Of a stretch of DNA of 64,000 nucleotides, positions 19,807 to 28,254 are shown one piece after another. Within the stretch, counting starts at the first letter, position 1; every line of letters begins with the position of its first letter. Location: the NCBI GenBank assembly GCA_947628305.1, contig CANQZG010000006.1, positions 62,001 to 126,000 on the forward strand, read 5' to 3'. The translations under genes were made by a program, and so were the position numbers. Source of the DNA: an uncultured Muribaculaceae bacterium. Lineage in GTDB: Bacteria > Bacteroidota > Bacteroidia > Bacteroidales > Muribaculaceae. Under the pieces are notes generated by a model. It was not told where the DNA came from. It saw only the letters and a program-made list of their open reading frames with translations, and did not search any database.

Positions 19807-20130
19807 GAGGATGTTTAATAATCAATGTTAAATTGGCAATGATGAATCTTTTAGTAAAATTGCAGATTGACAGGAGGAAGCGATGCGGGCATCGTGACCG
19901 AGTGGCAACTGCGATTTAACAAAAGAGACATCATGGCGATATGTAATATTAAAAATTTTAAGATTAAAATGAGGATGTCGATTGATAACCGCTGATTTAA
20001 TTCCCGGGTGTTTTGAGCGTCTTTCGCCCGTCGTTTCAGTCACATAGCCCGCTATGCTCCCTCAACTCCCGCCGAAATCCATCTCAAAACACCCTGTTGC
20101 CAATTAACAGCGATTTTTAAACAACCTCTA
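19804..20130. repeat. Fold-back (MITE-like) element 1 with paired hairpins
   Basis: No ORF is credible here. Imperfect terminal inverted repeats (19804-19823 TAAGAGGATGTTTAATAATC; 20112-20130 is its near complement). Inside: a minus-oriented hairpin, 19857-19917, with core CGATGC-GG-GCATCG (19881-19894), and a plus-oriented hairpin, 20006-20094, with a perfect 12-bp outer stem GGGTGTTTTGAG and core CATAGC-CC-GCTATG (20043-20056). Core flanks on the motif strand are GTCA before and (C)TCCCTC after. Same plan as 41787-42066. Confidence 0.8.
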
Positions 20131-20146
20131 ACTATTGGAAATTTCA

Positions 20147-20989
20147 ATGAAAGTAATCGCAGACAGCAGCTCGACCCGCACCGAATGGGTTTTGGTGGAC
20201 GGTGATGTGGTCGTTGAACGTGCATTTACCCAGGGATTGAACCCTTATTTCCAGACAAGGCGCGAGATAAGCCACAGTATCAGGCTTGAGTTGCCGGAAG
20301 CGTTTTTCCGGCGACGTTGGGAACATGTCTACTTTTATGGTGCGGGGTGTGCCAATGCCGAGAAGAATAAGATAGTCGAGCAATCGCTTGTCGCACAGCT
20401 GAAGACCCCTGTCACGGTCGAGAGTGACTTGCTCGGAGCCGCACGTGGACTATTGATTGACAAACCGGGTCTCGCCTGTATCCTCGGGACAGGTTCTAAT
20501 GCCTGTTTTTATAATGGAGTGGTAATCAAGGAACGTGTACGTTCCCTTGGATTTATTCTCGGAGACGAAGGCGGGGGTGCTTACCTCGGGAAACTATTTG
20601 TCGCCGACTGTATGAAAAATCTTGCTCCGAAGCTGTTGCGTGAGGAATTTTTCAATCGATTCCAGGTCACTACCGATAATATAATGGATATAGTGTATTC
20701 CGACCCGTTTCCGAGTCGCTCATTGTCGTCCTATTCATTCTTCTTATCGGAGCATCTTGATGATGAATATGTCTATAGTCTTGTTTACAATGGGTTTATG
20801 ACGTTTTTCAATCGGAATCTCTCGCAACTGGACTATCGGAGATACCCGGTGAGTGTGGTGGGTTCGGTGGCGTGTCTCTATGCCGACATTCTGCGTGAGG
20901 CGGCCTCGGATTTCGGCGTTGAAATCAATAAGATTGTCAAAGGGTCGATGCCGGGATTGATTGAATATCACGCGAAAACTGACCGTTGA
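20147..20989 (+). CDS. BadF/BadG-type sugar kinase (GlcNAc-kinase-like)
   Basis: A 280-residue ASKHA-fold kinase. Visible nucleotide-binding segments: DSSSTRTEWVLVDG at the N-terminus, LGTGSNACFYNG near residue 110, and LGDEGGGAYLGKL near 135. Relatives phosphorylate N-acetylglucosamine, and other members of the clan activate radical enzymes. The DEGGGAYLG motif and the sugar-phosphate neighbours (glucokinase, manA) favour an amino-sugar kinase. A TTG start 12 bases upstream is in frame; the ATG is preferred. The fold-back element ends 16 bases before the start, so the promoter may lie in or at the edge of that element. Confidence 0.8.
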   Translation: MKVIADSSSTRTEWVLVDGDVVVERAFTQGLNPYFQTRREISHSIRLELPEAFFRRRWEHVYFYGAGCANAEKNKIVEQSLVAQLKTPVTVESDLLGAARGLLIDKPGLACILGTGSNACFYNGVVIKERVRSLGFILGDEGGGAYLGKLFVADCMKNLAPKLLREEFFNRFQVTTDNIMDIVYSDPFPSRSLSSYSFFLSEHLDDEYVYSLVYNGFMTFFNRNLSQLDYRRYPVSVVGSVACLYADILREAASDFGVEINKIVKGSMPGLIEYHAKTDR

Positions 20990-20997
20990 ATATCATA

Positions 20998-21048
20998 ATA
21001 CTATACAATAAAAGGCGCACCGACGGTGCGCCTTTTATTGTATAGTAT
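20998..21048. terminator. Bidirectional terminator
   Basis: Perfect 24-bp arms with a 3-base loop: the inner GC part AAAAGGCGCACC / GGTGCGCCTTTT is flanked by AT-rich outer arms. It separates the convergent BadF-type kinase and glyA and works in either direction. Confidence 0.92.
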
Positions 21049-21058
21049 AGTACGCCTT

Positions 21059-22339
21059 TTAATAGGCGAAGATGGGATAGTCGGCCATGGTGGCGTTGAC
21101 TTTCTCGCGTACCGCCGATATTGTCTTGGAGTCCTCGGGGTTGGATAACACTGTATCTATCATCTCCACGATTTCGCCCATGAGGCCTTCTTTTGCACCA
21201 CGGGTTGTGATAGCGGGAGTGCCCAGGCGTATGCCTGATGTCTGGAACGGGGAGCGGCTGTCAAAAGGAACCATGTTTTTGTTGGCTGTTATATCGGCTT
21301 CGACGAGGACACGTTCTGCCACTTTTCCTGTAAGTTCGGGGAATTTGGTGCGTATGTCTACAAGGAGGCAGTGGTTGTCAGTGCCACCCGAAATGATTTT
21401 ATATCCCTTGTCCATGAGTGCCTGTCCCATGACAGCGGCATTCTTTTTTACCTGTTGCTGGTATTCGCGGTATTCGGGTTGCAATGCTTCGCCGAAAGCC
21501 ACTGCCTTGGCGGCAATCACATGTTCAAGCGGGCCACCCTGGACTCCGGGGAACACGGCCGAGTCGAGCAATGAAGACATCATGCGTATCTGGCCTTTGT
21601 TGTTAGTCTTTCCGAACGGGTTCTCAAAGTCCTTGCCCATCAGGATGATACCGCCACGCGGTCCGCGCAGGGTCTTGTGGGTGGTCGATGTCACGATGTG
21701 AGCATATTTCAGTGGATTTTCCAATAGGCCTGCGGCGATGAGACCTGCGGGATGCGCCATGTCAACCATGAGGATTGCACCGATTTCATCGGCGAGGCGT
21801 CTCATGCGGGCATAGTCCCATTCACGCGAGTAAGCCGATGCTCCGCCCACAATCAATTTCGGGCGTTCGCGACGGGCGACCTCCTCCATCTGCTCGTAGT
21901 CAATTAGTCCCGTGTCCTCTTTTACATTGTATTCAAGAGCCTGGAATATCAACCCCGAGAAATTGACAGGGCTGCCGTGGGAGAGGTGACCGCCGTGTGC
22001 GAGGTTGAGACCGAGGAACTTGTCGCCGGGTTTGAGTACCGACATGAACACCGCCATGTTGGCCTGTGCCCCTGAATGTGGCTGCACGTTGGCCCATTCG
22101 GCCCCGAACAGCTGTTTGAGACGTTCGATGGCGATTGTCTCTGCCTCGTCCACGACCTGGCATCCACCGTAGTAACGGTGTCCGGGATAACCTTCGGCAT
22201 ATTTGTTTGTGAGGCATGAACCCATGGCACGCATCACCTGTTCACTGACGAAGTTCTCAGACGCGATGAGTTCAATCCCTTTTTTCTGACGTTCTGATTC
22301 ACGTTTGATAATCTCAAAAATCTGTTGCTCTTGTTGCAT
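21059..22339 (-). CDS. glyA: Serine hydroxymethyltransferase
   Basis: PLP enzyme interconverting serine and glycine with tetrahydrofolate, main source of one-carbon units. It has 426 residues. Landmarks: [43 protein letters not shown], and the PLP lysine in [15 protein letters not shown] at about residue 225. The flavin reductase gene ends 28 bases after the upstream side, so glyA may be last in a pyrB-pyrI-reductase-glyA transcript. Confidence 0.97.
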   Translation of the reverse strand: MQQEQQIFEIIKRESERQKKGIELIASENFVSEQVMRAMGSCLTNKYAEGYPGHRYYGGCQVVDEAETIAIERLKQLFGAEWANVQPHSGAQANMAVFMSVLKPGDKFLGLNLAHGGHLSHGSPVNFSGLIFQALEYNVKEDTGLIDYEQMEEVARRERPKLIVGGASAYSREWDYARMRRLADEIGAILMVDMAHPAGLIAAGLLENPLKYAHIVTSTTHKTLRGPRGGIILMGKDFENPFGKTNNKGQIRMMSSLLDSAVFPGVQGGPLEHVIAAKAVAFGEALQPEYREYQQQVKKNAAVMGQALMDKGYKIISGGTDNHCLLVDIRTKFPELTGKVAERVLVEADITANKNMVPFDSRSPFQTSGIRLGTPAITTRGAKEGLMGEIVEMIDTVLSNPEDSKTISAVREKVNATMADYPIFAY

Positions 22340-22366
22340 GTTATGTGATGTATTATGTGTGGTAAA

Positions 22367-22930
22367 TTATTTTTTCTTTTTAACCGACCAGCCGAAGCCT
22401 CCGATTTTATCTCCCTGCATGAAATATCCTCCGTGGGTATAGTTCAATAACCCTGCCGCCGCGAGGTCAAACGCCCCGGTCTCTTTGTCGATTAGGGAAC
22501 TTTCGGCGATGACATTCAGGATATATGCGATGAACATGTCATGGCTTCCAAGGCGCATGATTTCCGATACACGGCATTCGATGCTAAGTGGCGATTCCTC
22601 GATGTAGGGGCATGCGACCTTTACGCCGCCGTGGGGTGTCAGTCCGGTTTCTTTCCATTTGTCATAGTCACGGCCTGAACGGACACCTGCCCAGTCGGTC
22701 GCGCGTGCCATGGACGCGGTCGTGAGGTTTATGGTGAATTCCATCGATTCCTTTATGAGCGCGTGGGAATAACGCTCGGGACGCACCGAGATGTAACACA
22801 TCGGCGGGTTGGTGCAGATAGTACCTGTCCATGCGACTGTCAGGATATTGGAGCGTTTTTCGTTCCCGCAGCTGACAAGGACGGCGGGTAACGGGTAAAT
22901 CATTGTCCCCGGTTTCCAGTTCTCCTTCAT
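22367..22930 (-). CDS. Flavin reductase-like FMN-binding protein
   Basis: A 187-residue member of the flavin-reductase split-barrel family (FMN binding). Visible: NWKPGTMIYPLPAVLVSCG at the start, TVAWTGTICTNPPMCYISVRP in the FMN pocket, and the C-terminal NYTHGGYFMQGD. Its ATG overlaps the pyrI stop by one base (TAATG), so it is translated with pyrI. Homologues are often simply annotated as flavin reductases; the electron acceptor is unknown. Placement with pyrimidine genes does not by itself assign a pyrimidine role. Confidence 0.85.
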   Translation of the reverse strand: MKENWKPGTMIYPLPAVLVSCGNEKRSNILTVAWTGTICTNPPMCYISVRPERYSHALIKESMEFTINLTTASMARATDWAGVRSGRDYDKWKETGLTPHGGVKVACPYIEESPLSIECRVSEIMRLGSHDMFIAYILNVIAESSLIDKETGAFDLAAAGLLNYTHGGYFMQGDKIGGFGWSVKKKK

Positions 22931-23391
22931 TATCGGATAATCGCTTTCTTGGCGTTAACAGCCTGTCCGCAGTAGCAACAACGTATTGTCACATCATCGC
23001 GGTCTATGACCTCAAACCGTGTGGCCATAGGTTCGTTGTTGGTTATGCACTTGGGGTTGGCGCACGTGACTATTCCTTTGATGGTGTCTGGCAGTGACAC
23101 ACGGCGTTTTTCCACGACCTCGAAATCGCGTATGATGTTGACAACGGCAGTGGGGGCGAGAAGCGCGATGCGGTCAAGGGTGCTTTCGGGGAAAAACACA
23201 TCGGCCACCTTGATTATGCCTTTTGTGCCGAGTTTCCCGCTCTCGAGGTTGTTGCCGATGGTGACAGACGTGTCCATGTTCTCGATGCCGAGGATTCTGA
23301 CGCATTTGAACAAGACGTTGCTGGGTATATGGTCTATCACTGTGCCATCGCGCAAGGCGGCTACGGCGAGTTCTTTCTTGCTTTCAGTCAT
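22930..23391 (-). CDS. pyrI: Aspartate carbamoyltransferase regulatory subunit
   Basis: Zinc-binding regulatory chain of ATCase that carries the allosteric CTP/ATP site. It has 153 residues. Zinc cysteines: CANPKC (C-x4-C) and CCYCG (C-x2-C) in the C-terminal domain, as in E. coli PyrI. An in-frame start 30 bases upstream would overlap pyrB; the ATG giving [17 protein letters not shown] leaves a 4-base gap after pyrB and fits the family N-terminus. With pyrB it implies a class B (dodecameric) ATCase. Confidence 0.95.
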   Translation of the reverse strand: MTESKKELAVAALRDGTVIDHIPSNVLFKCVRILGIENMDTSVTIGNNLESGKLGTKGIIKVADVFFPESTLDRIALLAPTAVVNIIRDFEVVEKRRVSLPDTIKGIVTCANPKCITNNEPMATRFEVIDRDDVTIRCCYCGQAVNAKKAIIR

Positions 23392-23395
23392 GTCG

Positions 23396-24325
23396 TTATC
23401 TCTTGTCGTTGAGTATGTCAATGTCTAATGCCCGGCATATCAAGGCCTGACGTGCGTATAGGCCGTTACGTGCCTGTTCAAAATAGTAGGCCATGGGATT
23501 GTCGTCCACATCGCGGTCTATCTCGTTGACGCGGGGCAGGGGATGAAGTACACGCAGGTTGGGGCGTGCGTCGGCGAGCATGCTGTTGCGCAGGGTATAT
23601 AAATCCTTGACGCGTTCATACTCCATGATATCGGTGAACCGTTCGCGTTGCACGCGTGTCATATACAGAATGTCGGACGAGTTGATGATTTCAGGTGAGA
23701 ACTCGTGACTCTCGTTGTACTTGATGCCGTTTTTCTTGCAGAAATCCTTGTATTCAGCGGGCATGGCGAGTTCATCGCATGCCACGAAGTTGAATGTCGG
23801 GTTGAAGTAGCGCATGGCCATGAGGAGGGAGTGAACTGTGCGACCATACTTGAGGTCTCCGACGAGTGTGATTGTCAGGTTGTCGAGCCGTCCCTGTGTC
23901 TTGTAGATTGAATATAGGTCCAGCATCGTTTGGGACGGGTGTTGGTTGGCACCGTCCCCGGCATTTATGACTGGAACTTCGGTCACTTCGGTGGCATATC
24001 GTGCCGCCCCTTCAAGGAAATGCCGCATGATGATGAGGTCAACATAGTTGCTCACCATCTTGATTGTGTCTTTGAGGGTCTCTCCTTTGGATGTGCTTGA
24101 CGTGCTGGCATCGGAAAACCCTATTACACGTCCGCCAAGACGGTTTACCGCGGTCTCGAAACTAAGACGAGTCCTTGTGGACGGCTCGAAGAAAAGGGTC
24201 GCCACCACTTTGCCGTCCAGGATTTTGTGGTTAGGGTTCTGTTCGAAGTAGCCGGCTACATCAAGCAGATGCAGGATTTCGTCTTTAGACAATTCTGAAA
24301 TTGAAACAAGGCTGTGTCGGTTCAT
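23396..24325 (-). CDS. pyrB: Aspartate carbamoyltransferase catalytic subunit
   Basis: First committed step of pyrimidine synthesis: carbamoyl phosphate plus aspartate. It has 309 residues from the ATG at [14 protein letters not shown]; an in-frame codon 33 bases upstream lies in the leader and is not preferred. Carbamoyl-phosphate site FFEPSTRTR at about residues 44-52; HPSQTMLD and LHPLPR are also present. It is preceded by a roughly 180-base leader with a short ORF and a terminator-like hairpin, suggesting attenuation control as in enterobacterial pyrBI. Confidence 0.96.
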   Translation of the reverse strand: MNRHSLVSISELSKDEILHLLDVAGYFEQNPNHKILDGKVVATLFFEPSTRTRLSFETAVNRLGGRVIGFSDASTSSTSKGETLKDTIKMVSNYVDLIIMRHFLEGAARYATEVTEVPVINAGDGANQHPSQTMLDLYSIYKTQGRLDNLTITLVGDLKYGRTVHSLLMAMRYFNPTFNFVACDELAMPAEYKDFCKKNGIKYNESHEFSPEIINSSDILYMTRVQRERFTDIMEYERVKDLYTLRNSMLADARPNLRVLHPLPRVNEIDRDVDDNPMAYYFEQARNGLYARQALICRALDIDILNDKR

Positions 24326-24333
24326 TGTGAGAT

Positions 24334-24492
24334 TTATGACAAACAGAAAACCGGCCAAAGGAGCTTGTGAAAGGCTCGATTGACCGGTTGACGGTTATAA
24401 GTTGTGATTGACGTTGAGGCACAGGGACGACAATTGACGCTTCGGTGAGGGGAGCGGTGCAACCTGAAGTTATGTCGCTGAATGATATTCAT
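24334..24492 (-). CDS. Candidate pyrB leader peptide
   Basis: A 52-codon ORF ([16 protein letters not shown]... ending LLWPVFCLS) lies wholly between the pyrB promoter and the pyrB start. It has an AAAGG stretch about 7 bases before the ATG. Its last codons run through the terminator-like hairpin and its stop lies in the T-rich tract, 8 bases before pyrB. This geometry matches the E. coli pyrL-pyrBI attenuator, but the sequence has no resemblance to PyrL and coding is unproven. It could be a chance ORF in a structured leader. Confidence 0.4.
   Translation of the reverse strand: MNIIQRHNFRLHRSPHRSVNCRPCASTSITTYNRQPVNRAFHKLLWPVFCLS
24337..24388 (-). promoter_or_regulatory. Terminator-like attenuator before pyrB
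   Basis: Minus-strand hairpin: outer stem ACCGGTCAA/TTGGCCGGT (24380-24388 with 24350-24358, one G-T pair), inner GAGC/GCTC, then TTTTCTGTTTG. It lies inside the leader transcript, 12 bases or more before the pyrB start codon, where a terminator can only act as an attenuator. Confidence 0.6.
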
Positions 24493-24512
24493 GACGCGCC
24501 TTTTGTCGGATG

Positions 24513-24543
24513 CAAAGTTAACGCTTTCCGAGCCGATAAGCAA
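24513..24543 (-). promoter_or_regulatory. pyrB promoter
   Basis: Minus strand: TTG, 20 bases, TAACTTTG. Exact consensus; implies a leader of about 180 bases before pyrB. Confidence 0.85.
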
Positions 24544-24567
24544 ATAATCAGGCTCAAAAATTTTTAT

Positions 24568-24597
24568 GTCGTCGCCGGCTTATCGGCCGGCGACGAC
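24568..24597 (-). terminator. Terminator overlapping the end of the membrane-protein gene
   Basis: Minus-strand hairpin GTCGTCGCCGGC / GCCGGCGACGAC (12-bp perfect arms, 6-base loop) followed by ATAAAAATTTTTG. The stop codon of the sigma-linked membrane protein lies in the loop. Confidence 0.75.
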
Positions 24598-25170
24598 GGG
24601 TCCGTCGTCGTTAAGCGACTCGCTCAGCGAGTCGCTTAACTGTCTTATAAGACAGCGTTGCCTGTAGTCAAGTTTAAGTCCTATGGCCATGCCGATTACC
24701 AATCCGGCCCAGCACCCTATAATCATCGGTTGCGACTCAAGCCGGTAGGCTGTGAGCATGATATTCACAACCATTATTGCCCCCATTATATATCCGGCGA
24801 TATGGCTTCTTAGCCTGAAACGCTTGAAGCGTATACAGGCTTTGAGTGCTTCCTTGAAATTCATGGTCGAGAGGTCGATTTTATCGAGCATGCGGTATTG
24901 CGCATGTATCAACGACCCCATTGTGAGGAAAAACAAGAGGTACATTACAATGAACACATTTCCGAACAAGTGAGAAGTGTTGAAGATAATCGGCCATGGG
25001 ACTACAAAGCATAGTATGGACATACGCTTTAATTGTCTCATCAGTCTGTCGCGGGTCGATGTGCAACGTTTGCGTGCAATCATATCTTTTATGCGTCGGT
25101 TCTCCTCTTGCAGTGAATCGACCTTGATGGACATTCGGCTCCATTCTGTTTTAAATTGATTCAAATCCAT
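24580..25170 (-). CDS. Sigma-linked membrane protein of unknown function
   Basis: A 196-residue protein: N-terminal soluble part with a probable coiled coil (VDSLQEENRRIKDMIARK), then four predicted membrane helices at about 52-70, 75-92, 125-145 and 153-172, and a short charged tail. The start at MDLNQFKTEWSRMSIKVD is chosen by analogy to similar Bacteroidales proteins; two upstream in-frame starts give 2-6 extra residues. It starts 14 bases after the ECF sigma gene, so it may modulate that sigma factor, but it has no zinc anti-sigma motif and this remains inference. The last 20 codons are made of tandem hairpins. Confidence 0.7.
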   Translation of the reverse strand: MDLNQFKTEWSRMSIKVDSLQEENRRIKDMIARKRCTSTRDRLMRQLKRMSILCFVVPWPIIFNTSHLFGNVFIVMYLLFFLTMGSLIHAQYRMLDKIDLSTMNFKEALKACIRFKRFRLRSHIAGYIMGAIMVVNIMLTAYRLESQPMIIGCWAGLVIGMAIGLKLDYRQRCLIRQLSDSLSESLNDDGPVVAGR

Positions 25171-25184
25171 GGGCATCGGTATTA

Positions 25185-25670
25185 TCAAGAGTCGGCTTGT
25201 TTTGAGAGATATAGTTTGATACGGCGTAACCGAGAGGCGACGTTGTTGCGTGTGAGTCCAGTCACGGCGGAGATTTCATCGTAACTCCGTTCGTCAAGCC
25301 ACATTAATATAATGGCTTTGTTTATGTCGGACAATTGCGAAATCATTTCGTACATCATTTTTAGTTGGGATGTGCGGTCGGTAGTGTCGGCTTCCGGCTC
25401 CAACATCCCGTCAAGTGACATCCGGTTACCGTCATATCGGTTGTTGCGCCTGAAGAACGTTACACACGAGTTGATGCAGGTGCGGTAAACCCATGTGGAC
25501 AGTTTGGCCTCCCCCCGAAACGATTCCATTCCTTGCCAAAGGTTGGCAACAGCCTCCTGATAGAGGTCTTTGAAATGTTCTTCGTCTCGGGAATACATGA
25601 AACAGACCTTGCGTATCAGCTGCTCGTTCTGTTCCATTATTTTAAGGAATCGTTCCTTACGTTCTTCCAT
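25185..25670 (-). CDS. ECF-type RNA polymerase sigma factor
   Basis: A 161-residue sigma-70-family factor. Region 2 is at about 20-85 (YSRDEEHFKDLYQEAVANLWQ, then LSTWVYRTCINSCVTFFRR) and region 4 at about 100-155 (INKAIILMWLDERSYDEISAVTGLTRNNVASRLRRI, helix-turn-helix). The upstream TTG in frame is less likely than the ATG at MEERKERF. It is divergent from feoAB with a 172-base gap that includes a TAATTTTG -7 element (25689-25696) for this gene. Regulon unknown. Confidence 0.92.
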   Translation of the reverse strand: MEERKERFLKIMEQNEQLIRKVCFMYSRDEEHFKDLYQEAVANLWQGMESFRGEAKLSTWVYRTCINSCVTFFRRNNRYDGNRMSLDGMLEPEADTTDRTSQLKMMYEMISQLSDINKAIILMWLDERSYDEISAVTGLTRNNVASRLRRIKLYLSKQADS

Positions 25671-25814
25671 GTCTACACAATCAGACGGCAAAATTAGTGA
25701 AAAGTTGCACTGCCTTGAAAATATCGTCCTTGTTTAGATTGGTTTCAAATAAATACGATGTTTCCCTTGGTGGATTGGAGATAAATTGCGAAATTTGCAT
25801 GTTGAAAAAATAAA

Positions 25815-25832
25815 AAGCTGTTTAAACAGCTT
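25815..25832. promoter_or_regulatory. Perfect 18-bp palindrome before feoAB
   Basis: AAGCTGTTT|AAACAGCTT, 10 bases upstream of the feoAB start. It could be an operator in the leader or a small hairpin controlling initiation. The regulator is unknown; a metal-responsive repressor would be reasonable for this gene but nothing in the sequence proves it. Confidence 0.4.
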
Positions 25833-25842
25833 CTAATGCGAT

Positions 25843-28254
25843 ATGCGTTTATCCGAGTTAAAGACAGGCGATTCGGCCATAATAGTGAAAGTGCTTGGGC
25901 ACGGGGCTTTCCGTAAGCGTATGATTGAGATGGGATTTGTCAAAGGTCGCGTTGTCGATGTTGTCCTTGACGCTCCTTTGAAAGACCCTGTTAAATACGG
26001 GATTATGGGTTATGAGATTTCGTTGCGTCGTAGTGAGGCGCAGCTTGTCGAGGTGCTCCCTGTCGAGGATGTTGAATACTGGAAGTGTAAGGATGCCTTG
26101 CAAGGGGTGGGTACTGTGTGTGACAACGATTCATTGATGTCACTCGCTCGGGAAAGAAGCCGTGAGATAACGGTCGCTTTGATAGGCAACCCTAACTGTG
26201 GTAAGACATCGCTGTTCAATGTCGCCTCGGGGGCGCGTGAGCATGTAGGGAACTACAGCGGGGTCACTGTGGATGCTAAGGTCGGGTATATGGAACACGC
26301 GGGTTATCGGTTTAAGATAGTGGATTTGCCCGGGACCTATTCGCTTGCGTCATATTCGCCGGAGGAGTTGTATGTACGCCGTTACCTTAAGGACGAGACT
26401 CCCGATGTCATAGTTAATGTGGTTGACGGCTCCAACCTTGAACGTAATCTTTACCTTACGACCGAGTTGATTGACATGGACCGCTCGATGGTAATTGCGC
26501 TGAACATGTATGATGAACTCGAAAACGCGGGGACCAGTCTTGATTACAAGACTCTCGGCGAGATGATAGGGGTGCCCATCGTCCCTACCACCGCACGTTC
26601 AGGTAAAGGTATCGACCGTCTTTTCGATACTGTCATAGACGTTTATGAGGGACGACATATAGCGGTGAGGCATGTGCATGTCAACCTTGGCGCGGATATT
26701 GAGAAAAGTGTCGGGGTGATTAAGGATGAGTTGAAAAAGGACGGTTATGTAGGTCGTCATTTTTCACCGCGTTATCTTGCAATCAAGCTTCTTGAGAAAG
26801 ACAAGGAGGTCGAGGGAATCATAGAGAAATCACCCGACCGGGAACGGATATTGCAGTTGAGGGACAAAGAACTGGACCGTATAGGGGAGTTCAGGCCTGA
26901 TGAGGATATTGCTTCGGCGATTGCCGGGGAGAAGTACGGCTTCATCGCCGGCGCGCTTGCCGAGACTATGCATAAGTCAGAAACGGAGAGACAGACTATG
27001 ACCCATGTCCTCGATTCCATCGTTACGAACAGGATGCTCGGCTTCCCGATATTCCTGACGGTGATGTTTCTGATTTTCTGGGCGACATTCTCGCTCGGCT
27101 CTTATCCGATGGAGTGGATTGAGAAAGGGGTGGAATGGCTGGGAGCATTGGTTCAGCGAGTTATGCCCGAAGGGGCATTGAAGGACCTTGTCGCCGACGG
27201 GATAATAGGTGGTGTGGGAGGTGTCATCGTATTCCTGCCCAACATCCTGATACTTTATTTCTGCATATCGTTCATGGAGGATTCGGGGTATATGGCTCGT
27301 GCGGCTTTTATAATGGACAAGCTGATGCATCGCATCGGCTTGCACGGCAAGTCATTTATCCCGTTGGTAATGGGGTTCGGCTGCAATGTTCCGGCAATAA
27401 TCGCCTCCCGTTCAATAGAGAGCCGTAGCAGCCGGATAATCACTATATTGATAAACCCGTTCATGTCATGCTCGGCCCGTCTGCCCATATATGCGCTTCT
27501 TGTCGGGACTTTCTTCGAGACCCATGCCGCGTTGGTCTTCCTCGGATTGTATATACTCGGGGTTGCCGTGGCGATGTTGACGGCAAGGTTGTTGCGTCGG
27601 TTCTATTTCAAGGCCGATGAGACTCCGTTTGTGATGGAGTTGCCTCCCTATCGTCTCCCGACATTAAAAGCCTCGTTACGGCACACATGGGGTAAGGGTG
27701 AGCAGTACCTACGCAAAATGGGCGGGGTGATTCTTGTCGCAAGTATCGTGGTGTGGGCACTGAACTATTTCCCGCTTCATGACCAGGATGCCTCTACACC
27801 TGAATATGAAGCGTCACGTCTCGCTGACGACTCTGAAATAGACACCTCGCGGGATTCTTATCTGGAGATGATGGGCAAGGCGGTCAATCCCGTGATGGAA
27901 CCGCTTGGATTTCATTGGCGCGGGACAGTCGCCGCTCTTGCCGGTATTCCTGCCAAAGAGATTGTCGTGTCCACGCTTGGAGTCCTGTACACAGGAGACG
28001 AGGAGGCCAGTGAAAGTCGGTTGTCGAAGCGTATTTCACGACCGTCACCAATTACCGGGCATCCTGATTTTTCAGGGCCGGAGGCTCTGGCGTTTATGGT
28101 GTTTATACTCCTGTATTGCCCCTGTATCGCGACAATCACAGCCGTGGTGCGTGAGACCGGCAGTTGGAAGTATGGTGCATTTTCGGTGCTATATAATACC
28201 GCAGTCGCGTGGCTTGCCGGCTTCATTGTCTATCGAGTTGCATTGATGTTTTAA
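25843..28254 (+). CDS. feoB: FeoA-FeoB fusion, ferrous iron transporter
   Basis: Inner-membrane Fe2+ importer of 803 residues. Residues about 1-75 form a FeoA (SH3-like) domain (MRLSELKTGDSAIIVKVLGHGAFRKRMIEMGF). This is followed by the FeoB GTPase with G1 GNPNCGKTS near 112, G3 DLPGTYS, VVDGSNLERN and G4 NMYD, then Gate membrane domains (LVMGFGCNVPAI, MSCSARLPIYALL, GIPAKEIVVSTLG). FeoA-FeoB fusions are common in Bacteroidetes. It is monocistronic, with its 3' end overlapping the convergent mutS2 stop by 4 bases. Confidence 0.95.
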   Translation: MRLSELKTGDSAIIVKVLGHGAFRKRMIEMGFVKGRVVDVVLDAPLKDPVKYGIMGYEISLRRSEAQLVEVLPVEDVEYWKCKDALQGVGTVCDNDSLMSLARERSREITVALIGNPNCGKTSLFNVASGAREHVGNYSGVTVDAKVGYMEHAGYRFKIVDLPGTYSLASYSPEELYVRRYLKDETPDVIVNVVDGSNLERNLYLTTELIDMDRSMVIALNMYDELENAGTSLDYKTLGEMIGVPIVPTTARSGKGIDRLFDTVIDVYEGRHIAVRHVHVNLGADIEKSVGVIKDELKKDGYVGRHFSPRYLAIKLLEKDKEVEGIIEKSPDRERILQLRDKELDRIGEFRPDEDIASAIAGEKYGFIAGALAETMHKSETERQTMTHVLDSIVTNRMLGFPIFLTVMFLIFWATFSLGSYPMEWIEKGVEWLGALVQRVMPEGALKDLVADGIIGGVGGVIVFLPNILILYFCISFMEDSGYMARAAFIMDKLMHRIGLHGKSFIPLVMGFGCNVPAIIASRSIESRSSRIITILINPFMSCSARLPIYALLVGTFFETHAALVFLGLYILGVAVAMLTARLLRRFYFKADETPFVMELPPYRLPTLKASLRHTWGKGEQYLRKMGGVILVASIVVWALNYFPLHDQDASTPEYEASRLADDSEIDTSRDSYLEMMGKAVNPVMEPLGFHWRGTVAALAGIPAKEIVVSTLGVLYTGDEEASESRLSKRISRPSPITGHPDFSGPEALAFMVFILLYCPCIATITAVVRETGSWKYGAFSVLYNTAVAWLAGFIVYRVALMF

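Noticed and set aside
24580..25170. Anti-sigma factor annotation for the membrane protein beside the ECF sigma gene
   Set aside because: Only gene order supports it; there is no zinc anti-sigma motif or known anti-sigma domain visible.
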